Shown here piece after piece: positions 56,359 to 64,000 of a DNA stretch of 64,000 nt. This stretch comes from Madurella fahalii (lineage: Eukaryota > Ascomycota > Sordariomycetes > Sordariales), in contig CM056875.1 of NCBI GenBank assembly GCA_029876055.1, forward strand, positions 8,767,001-8,831,000, given 5' to 3'. The translations under genes and the position numbers were made by a program. Numbering within the stretch: position 1 is the first letter of the stretch; each line of letters starts with the position of its first letter. A model generated the notes under the pieces. That model saw nothing but the letters and a program-made list of their open reading frames with translations, was not told the DNA's origin and did not search any database.

Positions 56359-57835
56359 CGTGGAGTTTGGGTTGCAGCGTTGCAGCGTTGTGGCGTTGGA
56401 TGTTTTCTCTCTTTCTTTCCCGTTCTCTGGGCCATTGAATGGCCATGGATGCCAGTTTACTAATATTATTTCCTCACTCTGATCTCTGTAGCGGAGTTCT
56501 AAATGGCTGGGAAGGTACCGGGCTTAGATAGATTCAGGTTTAGATTTGTATGCAAGCCCCATCGAGTATGATGACTTGAAAAACTATAGTACGATCAAAA
56601 ACTGCAACGGAGTAAGCTATCTTTTCCTGTCCAGTTTCTCATCAGCGCGTCGGGGTCTTCATCTCGTTGAAAGGATGAAAGGGATACCCGGACAGCCCTC
56701 CAAGCGTTCGTCTGGCAAGCACCACAGCCTGTATAGGATCTCGCTCTTAATGGTAAGTGGAAGCTGAGTATATTGGGCACTAATTAGGCCGAACGAGTAG
56801 CCGGCACTGTGAGGTGCAGGCCATTGGTAGTGTTGCCTTCAATTGATTAATTACGACCTCATTCACCGTCTTCCGCACAACCAGGTTCAAAGAGGAGGGG
56901 CTGACACCGCGAGCCGCCCACTGACCGAGCTTCGATAGTAGGACCGCCTGTAGATGTGTTGGGCATGAGTCAGCTTACAGCTCTTCTAGCTGCGATGCGA
57001 CTTCGAGAAAAGGTTCCGTGCGTGGGATGTCACCGGCCCGTTTCCTCTCCCGCGAGCTTGGCGGCTTGACAGGGCATTATCGATTCTCTCAGCAAGGCTC
57101 GACGGCCGCCTGTTGGTCGCGATCATCGCGGAATAGCTGCCGCTCTGGACGTTAATGCGGAACCCACGGTTCTCGTCCATGCCAGGTGGAAGGGGGGGTT
57201 GCACCGACTTGTATTCCTATTGAAGAGGAGATCGTCTCTCGGAACCCCCCCGGAGGTCACTACTACTGCTCTCTGCTGCGAGATCTTGAAAATCTTGCCG
57301 CAGTGGCGGGACATGTTATCGTTGCGCCAATCATGGCCAGAGACCCCGCCGCCGTGTTTCTGTAAATCTGGCATCTCGTCAATGCAACTCATCCCCACCA
57401 TGCTTCTTCTGCCGGCGTCTCTGTCCGATTTGTGATGCTGCTGGTGGTCGGTCATGATGGTGCCGGGCCCCTGAGCGGGGAAGCCCTCGGCGCGCCACCC
57501 CCGACCTCTACGACTGCCGACGTTGAATTCGCGCGGCCGACAAAGTCTTGAGACCCGTCTTGGCCGGCCAGGCTGCGATATTCCGGCCAGCTCATGCCCT
57601 CTCTCTAGACATGGAGGCCGTACGGGATGGGCCTCCCCGGGGGTAAAATCGAGACTTAAACTACCGCCGAGCTAGACTTCCACCGGGTGATGCTATTTCT
57701 CCTCGTGAGCTTCCTTCTGCAACCTCTTTACTCTCTGACTGAACACTGTCTAACTCCAGTCCCTTGGCAGTAGTACTCGTTCGAGCCACCCGTCCTAAGC
57801 TGCGCCTGATGTTGCAGATTCTCGGTGCCGGCAGC
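56359..57835. other. Intergenic region upstream of the lectin-like gene
   Basis: A 1.5-kb region, AT-richer in its first 600 bp, with no recognisable gene. Near 57690 an ATG is followed by hydrophobic codons (MLFLLVSFLLQP) and possible splice signals, which could be an alternative 5' exon of the downstream lectin-like gene. Confidence 0.5.
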
Positions 57836-59443
57836 ATGGCCAAGTCCCCAACCCAGCGGCCGTGGTTGCTCCTGTGGGCAATGCTATCGATGCTGCCCAC
57901 ACCGTCCATGTGCAGCTCCATGGCAGCTTGGTGGGCCGAGATGGGCCCGTCATTCGCCATGCAAAACACCTCAACCGGGCTCATTACCTACAGTCTATGT
58001 CACAGCAACAACACCCCGCTCTATCCCGCCGACCCCCCGCTCGCCTTCGAGACCACGTACGCGCCCAAGGTTGGCACCTCGCTGGCGGCGACGGGCTGGT
58101 TCGACGGGATGACCACGTGGGCCTCATTGTTCTACCAGAACAACAACGATGAGATTGTTAACGCCGTCTACACATGCGACTTCCGGACGGGCAGGTACTG
58201 GCATATGAAGAGTCTAGTTATCTCGGATCGATCTGGAACCCCGGCCCCGCATGCTCAGACCGGCCTCTCGGTAGCCCTACTTGGCGCGCGGGAAGGATAC
58301 CGCGTCTTATTTCATGACCGATCCAACAGGCTCCAGTCCCTCAGATTTAACGCAATCGAGGACTGGACCTATGACGGAACCGTGTCGACAGACACCTGCC
58401 GATCTAACATGGCAATCCACTCCATGTCCTTGGGGGTCCGGAACATCACAGTCGTCACCCCGAAGGATGATGCCAACATGGAGCTCATGCGCCTCAACAC
58501 TGACGGGGCATGGCACATCTGTAAGTGGATGCTATCAGGCTCCTCGGGTGCCAGGCAATGAGACAAAATGAAGAACACCGAAACTAACCCCAGCCGCCGC
58601 CTCTTCCAAGCAACCTTCCCAACCCTACTTCGGGAGAAGAACAGCACCAACCTGTCCAACTCGACCTCGCTCCCCTACGACAACTTAAATTCGTCCAACC
58701 CGTCCTTCCGGCTCTGGGCCTGGGACGGCAACGCCAAGGCGGTCGGCATCGCGGTCGACGGGCGGCTGACGCGCCACGTCTTCTACATCGGCACCGACCG
58801 CGCGCCGCACTCGGTCGCGGCCTTCGCCGGGGGCGCGACCGAGGGCGAGTGGGGCGCGCAGTCCGACCAGGACGGCGAGTTCTGGCCGCTGGCCGACGAG
58901 CCCAACGCCGACTTCGCCGTCGCCAGCGACCCCTGCGAGAACGCCATCCGCCTGTACTACCTCAGCGGCGGGCGGCTGGTCGAGGCCCGCTACCGGAACG
59001 GCAACTGGGACCCCGCCGGCCCGCTGCCGGCCGCCAATACCACGACGACGGCCGACGAGGGCGCCGGGGATACCGCGTCGTCGGGCCTGTCGACGGGCGC
59101 CCAGGCGGGCATCGGGGTGGGCGTCTCGGTCGGCGTGCTGCTGATTGCTGCGGAGGCGGTGGGGCTCTGGATCCTGCGCCGGAGGAAGAAGACGGCGGAG
59201 GACGAGGAGGGAAAAGCCGCGGCGGCTTCTTCTTCGACGGACTCGGCTGTGTTGGGGAGCCGGGACGGATCGGTCGGGAAGGGCAGCGGGATGGGCGAGG
59301 CGAACTGGGCGACGGAAACCGACGATACGGCTCTCCCGCCGGAACCGAGGGAGATGGGGAGCCCGAACCGGGCGAGCGAGTTGCCCGAGTTTGGGGATCG
59401 GAATGAGCTGCCAACGAATGAAAATATCCCCGAGATGCCTTAG
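57836..59443 (+). CDS. Beta-propeller lectin-like single-pass membrane protein
   Basis: Two exons, 57836-58520 and 58611-59443, with a 90-nt GTAAGT...CAAG intron (branch-like CTAAC inside); about 505 aa. The extracellular part has repeated blades like those of fungal fucose-lectin-type propellers: QNTSTGLITYSLCHSNNTPL, GTSLAATGWFDGMTTWASLF, ALLGAREGYRVLFHD and VFYIGTDRAPHSVAAFAGG, with several N-glycosylation sequons. One transmembrane helix (GIGVGVSVGVLLIAAEAVGL) is followed by basic RRRKK and an acidic cytoplasmic tail. The layout suggests a type I surface protein. The 5' end is uncertain: 57836 (hydrophobic WLLLWAMLSML), 57764, or a spliced start near 57690 (MLFLLVSFLL) are all possible. 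The sugar ligand is unknown. Confidence 0.78.
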
Positions 59444-60828
59444 GATGAGGAGAAAGGAGTAGATTAGGGTAGGTGGGCTGAGGGAAATGGTGTGGTTGCC
59501 GTCTCAGGTGTTTACCGAGCACGGTCTGTGATACCCAGGCCTTGAGTGCCCGTAATCTAGGGCGGAATTGGAATGAAACGCGCTGGGAACGCGCTTGGAG
59601 TAACGTTGGGTCGCCACTGGTGGCACCCGGATTCTGAACGGTCTTTGCATTGGGCGCAGCCTTCTTGTTAGTACTTTTTGTGGGTTCAAATATACCCCTG
59701 GGGTTTGAGGAGGAGCTACTACGCGAAATCATGCATTAGGAACTGATGATGGGCCTTAATTATGAATGGGGATCTTTGGATAAGAGCAGGTGAAAGCCTT
59801 TACAACACCAACTTGGTGTACTTACCTAAGCAGTGATGATTTGTCAAGGAGTAATTCCAGTTCTGGAACTTCCGTCTGGCTGCCCTAGAGCCTTTTACCA
59901 TACGCCAATGGACGTTCTAGGCGGAGAATAGGTACTGATAGAAATGAAACAAAAGAAGAAAAAAAAAAACCAGAATGAAGCGAATGAGAAGAGCTGCGAG
60001 AATTTTGGAAAATGAACTGTTAATGACGTAGTACCGAAGCTTGCCAAAGGTACAATACCTTAGTCATCAATATGAGGCTCTTGCACCTAAAGTTGGCCGT
60101 GGGCTGCAACCTACTGTCGTAACCACGTCGGAGAGAAAATGAGTGCCGTGCGAGAAGCTAAAAGAATCAGGGGCGCTGTTTGATCTTTGGGTCGAACCTG
60201 TGGGCTCCAAAAAATGGGAGGTGCCCCCGGCGACAGTCTGGGAGCATTCCCGCTCAACCAGAGGTTATCGGAAGCCGCACCTCCCGGAACCACTACACCA
60301 CAGAGAGTGAACCACTACACCACAGAGAGTTGCTCGATGCGCTGTAGTGGTTCCTGTTGGAAACCTGCAACCCAAAGCTTATCTATATACCTTAAACACC
60401 CTTCCCTCCCCCTCCCCCTCCCCCCACCCCCACTCCCCATTCCCGTCCCCCCACCTGACACCCAGGGCTTTCAATGTTTCGAAGTTGTGTTACTCTTGTA
60501 GTGCTTTAGACCAACCACCTCAAGACCTCAAATGCCAATCCCCAGTGCAAGGACACGATTGATTGACTGTTAGCTACCTAATCTAAGTTTCACATCGTTC
60601 GGGACTTTGTAGTAATATACCAAGAGACACCGGCGTGTAAACAGATGAATATCTCGCTCCGAAATTGCATTGCTGCCCTAGTGTTACACATTAAGAATAT
60701 AAGGGGGGTATTTAACACAATGTAGAATACAACTGCCAAAAAAAAAAAAACCCTCCCTCCAAAGTGAAACATTATACACTAAGAATAAACGCTAGGCATC
60801 AATCCACCTAGGTGCGAGTTGACCACAC
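59444..60828. other. Convergent intergenic region with repeats
   Basis: A 1.4-kb region between the lectin-like gene (+) and the multicopper oxidase gene (-). It is AT-richer in parts, with a direct/inverted repeat block (60286-60354) and a C-rich tract (about 60400-60452). No gene is recognised. Confidence 0.5.
60286..60354. repeat. 22-bp direct duplication plus inverted 12-bp copy
   Basis: Two perfect, adjacent 22-bp copies (60287-60308 and 60309-60330), each beginning GAACCACTACACCACAG. Near the end an inverted 12-bp copy (TGTAGTGGTTCC, 60343-60354) can pair with the first bases (60286-60297), so the block can form a hairpin. It may be a remnant end of a small mobile element or a terminator-like structure. 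Confidence 0.9.
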
Positions 60829-62813
60829 TCATGCATACTCCAAGTACTCCTGGGGCACCGTCGGCCAGGCGTCGATGCCGTCCTGGATGATGACCGACAT
60901 GCCGCCCAGCAGATGGCCCTGGATGTGGCAGTGCAGCAGCCAGGCGCCCGGCTGGGAGACGTGGTACCGCACCGCCATCCACTGCGGGCCGGTGCCCGCC
61001 GGCCGGGTGGCGAACCCGTCGCGGTGCGGCGGGTCGACCAGGTTGAACGCCTGGGGCACCTCGCCCATGGCCTCCTCCACCGACGCCCACGGGAACGTGC
61101 CCGCGCCGTAGCCCAGCAGGAACATCTTGTTGCCGTGCTTGTGGATCGGGTGCGCCGGCTGCTGCGCCGTCGCCGAGATGAAGATCAGGTCGATGTACGT
61201 GTTGTTGGTGGTGGTGATGGTGTGGTTGTCCATGCGGTACGGCTCGGGGTCGAAGAGAAGGACGGGGAGGTTGTTGGTGTGCGCGTCGGTGTGATACGAG
61301 GGCAGGGACGTGGTGTTGAGAGCCCACTCGTACGTGTTGCCCGAGATGCGCATGATGAGCTTGTACGTCGCCGCGGGGCTGTAGCTGCCAGGGGGGGGAG
61401 GGTCTCGGTGGGGTTGAACTGCCGCTGGGCGAGCTGAGAGAAGAAGACCGTCGCGGGGGAGGCAGCCAGACCGTTGTCGAGGATGTACGGCGTGGTGTCT
61501 GTGATGGGGGCCTTGTCGGTATTCTCGATGTGGTACGAGAGCGTGGCCGTGGCGGCCATCAGCTGGACCGTGGAGACCGAGGCCGCGCGGATGGGGTAGT
61601 CGCCCGGCTGGGCGTTGGTGAGGTCGATAAGCACCGAGTACCGGTCGCCGTTGGTCACGGTGATGGCGTGCACCAGCTGAGGCTCGATGTACTCGCCGTC
61701 GACGGCGTAGACGTACATGGGCAGCTCGTCGATGGAGAAGCTGGTCGTTAGGAGGCCAAAGACACCAATGACTTCAATGGCGACCCATTTGCGCTTCTCG
61801 CACTTTGTCCTGTTGACGCTGATGACCTCCTTGGGCCCCGTGCTAGGAATGCACACGTCAAAGATCTCGGGTGGGATTGCTGATACATCGGTTTCCTTTC
61901 CAGCCGCAAGCACGTCGGCGATGACCTCGGGAGGGATGCATCTACTGCGCGTCAGTTATCACCTCCGACCGAGGGGGCTCTTTTGTTACAACCTACCCCT
62001 TGGGAGTAAAGTTTGTGGCACCGCCCGCCTGCAGAATTCCTCTTTGCTGTGGCGTCAGCAACGAGTTGATCTTCTCAGGCGACCAGCACTCGACGCTGCC
62101 CTTTCCGTTGAACAGGATCGAGTCGTAGCACGTCAGCTCAATGTCGGCCTCCCTGGTAATCCGGTGAATCTCGTAGGACGTCGTGTGCCTGAAGTCCCCG
62201 AGCAAGAGCGGCTGAGGGTGCGCTGCTGCCATCTCGATAGCCCGCAGGGACTTCTCGTCCGCCGTGATGAGGCTGAACGGCTTGGGCTGGTTTTTGGGGT
62301 GGATGATAATGGCTCCGTATAGACCATCGTCGAGCTGGCCCAGCTGGTGGGCGTGGTACCAGTGACTGCCGTACTGAGTCGCCGTCCACTTGTAGTTGAA
62401 CGACCTTCCGGGCTGGATATGGCGCTGTGTCAATCCAGGGACGCCATCAGACCAGGGGGTGAGGGCCATCGTGATGCCTGACTAGGTGTTAGCTTGGCTA
62501 TCACAAGACACCAGCAATTCGAGCACGTACCATGGAAGTGCACCGTGCTGTTGTACGGCAGGTTGTTGTGCACGATGACTTCGACCTCGTCACCTTGGTC
62601 GATCTCGAGGGTTGGGCCCGGGAACTGGCCATTCACCAGGATCATCTCTCGCGCCCGTCCATCGGGGGCGTAAACTTCCCAGGTTAGGGTGAGCTCAAAG
62701 GTTTTGCGTGCTTGGACACTGCGAGTCGGGATGATGGGTGATGCAAGAGAGAAAGAAACGAGAGTAACGAGCAAAACGCCCAGCCACCGCTGGATGGCTC
62801 CTTGGTGACGCAT
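60829..62813 (-). CDS. Multicopper oxidase, conidial-pigment (Abr1-like) type, with a one-base frame break
   Basis: Three exons on the minus strand, 62813-62531, 62477-61997 and 61941-60829, with 53- and 55-nt introns. A signal peptide (VLLVTLVSFSLA within residues 1-25) precedes three cupredoxin domains. Copper ligands are all present: STVHFHG, GSHWYHAHQLGQ, HPIHKHG and HCHIQGHLLGGM, the last with Met at the axial type-1 position. SDGVPGLTQRHIQPG and LFNGKGSVECW are typical of secreted pigment or secondary-metabolism oxidases such as Abr1. About 625 aa. In exon 3 the frame changes at a run of eight C on the minus strand (plus 61392-61399, G8); one more base there would keep LPP...YSPAATYKLIMRI continuous. 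No intron fits. An assembly error is the likely cause, but a true mutation is possible. Confidence 0.88.
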
Positions 62814-64000
62814 ACCGGGTACCTGGATTCAGGAACAGGTAATCATCTGCAGGTACACGCGAGGTCTGAGAGGGCGAGGCTGGTCGACTGAGAGCTTCGA
62901 GACCCAACCTCCTCAGTATATAAGTGTAAGTCGTGCTGGCTCCACTCTCGTATTTTCCGAGAAGGGCAATAACTCGCCTGTTGGCGCTGATCATCCTTCC
63001 TTGTGCTAGATGATTCACAAGTGGATCCCAATCAGTCGGTGTCATCACATTCAGCTAACCCGTTTGCCGGAGTGGCGTTTGATAGGCCCCAGTGAGGCTT
63101 GTCGATCCTTGCGCCAAGGCTCACCACGCCCAGAAGTCACAGACAAAATTTTGTGCGCTACTGGGCACGCTTGAAACAATTTTAAATTTCCAAGTGAGGC
63201 ACCAGGAATAGGGGAGCCTTTCGGATAGCTAATGGCGCCTGCGGGTTCGAGTATTGGCGCATGATCAAAATTTATTGTTGTTGCTGTTGTTGTTGCCGAG
63301 CGTGGATAGGGGAGCATGGAGGATCCGGCACTTGCACAGCATCCGTCAAATTATGCACCAGCCGGTGGGGCGTACACTCAGCACTTGACTAGAAGAGGAG
63401 AGGGATCCCGGTTAAGTCTTCCAGGGCTGAACGCTCTAGAGTTGATCACGTCCGAGAGCGGCTTTCCGGTCGAGCAACAGCTGAGCCATGTGGGCACCGC
63501 CAAGCACACCAAGCCAAGTCGGTGAGCAACTTTCGGGAAGCGCCAGCAAAAGAAAGAAGGTAAGTAGGAGTCTCGCGTGTTTATGAGCATCGAACACGAG
63601 ATGTGAAGCCGAGTTCTGGCACCGTTTTTTTCGTTCTTGAGCAATGAAATTATGCAGTTCTCCCTCTGAGTGAACCGCGATATGGGCTTTGAAAACTTGA
63701 GGTACTTACAGACATTGGAACTTTACCATCTTGACGTTAACGTTTCGACATGGCGTGGCGTCAGATGGATGAATCAGGGAGAGCTAAAATATAATTACAA
63801 AGGACTAGGAGGCTAGTAAAAAGACAAGGGGGAGTCAAGGAACAGAAGGAACTGATGCCCCGTGCTGACAACTTCTGGCCTCACCTCGAGGATGATGTGT
63901 GGGATAGCCACGACGTCATCCGCGCTTGGTTGCCCCTGAGAACATGGGGAAATGAAGTACACATAAATTAGGATGCGCTTAAATGCGCCAGCCCGGCCTT
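62814..64000. promoter_or_regulatory. Promoter region of the multicopper oxidase and right end of window
   Basis: A 1.2-kb region without a recognisable gene. A TATATAA-like sequence near 62918-62925 lies about 105 bp upstream of the oxidase start and may be its TATA box. A short GTT/GTTGCT microsatellite occurs near 63275-63296. Small open frames on both strands have no domain content. Confidence 0.45.

Overview
The window reads as nuclear DNA of a filamentous ascomycete, most likely a Sordariomycete near Chaetomiaceae/Sordariales. The reasons are GC-rich exons, short GT...AG introns (about 53-171 nt, many with CTAAC/CTGAC-like branch sites), no bacterial-type operons, and typical fungal genes (Slt2-type MAP kinase, Inn1-like C2 protein, nicotianamine synthase, a pigment-type multicopper oxidase). 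The lineage is inference; the exon models come from splice motifs plus protein continuity.

Left part (1-33 kb), a conserved housekeeping and signalling region: an arrestin-like ubiquitin-ligase adaptor (+), an SP-RING/MIZ SUMO-ligase-like protein (-), the UTP15 ribosome-biogenesis WD40 protein (+), an Inn1-like C2 protein (-) with a probable GC-AG intron, a TMEM234-family membrane protein (+), a four-exon orphan gene (-), proteasome subunit alpha-1 (-), a WKF-domain nucleolar-type protein (+), a SIS/CBS sugar-phosphate isomerase-like protein (-), a low-molecular-weight tyrosine phosphatase (+), the cell-wall-integrity MAP kinase (+) and a secreted DUF3455 protein (-).

Middle (33.3-41.4 kb): an 8-kb stretch in which I find no convincing gene. 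It holds simple repeats, an AT-richer pocket at about 39.4-40.8 kb and a perfect 18-bp palindrome. It is followed by two adjacent hot-dog-fold thioesterase-like genes (THEM6-like and PaaI/4HBT-like) and a small secreted HExxH metalloprotease-like protein.

Right part (45-64 kb), accessory in character: a large fungal-specific gene whose reading frame is broken at more than one place, a degenerate telomere-like tract, a small secreted protein, nicotianamine synthase (-) facing an ATP-grasp amino-acid-ligase-like gene (+) across a 1.1-kb shared promoter, a secreted or membrane-anchored beta-propeller lectin-like protein (+), and a multicopper oxidase of the conidial-pigment (Abr1-like) type (-) with a one-base homopolymer frame break. 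The divergent nicotianamine synthase/ATP-grasp pair is the best candidate for an undescribed small pathway, possibly a modified nicotianamine-type metallophore. That role is inference from gene families and arrangement only.
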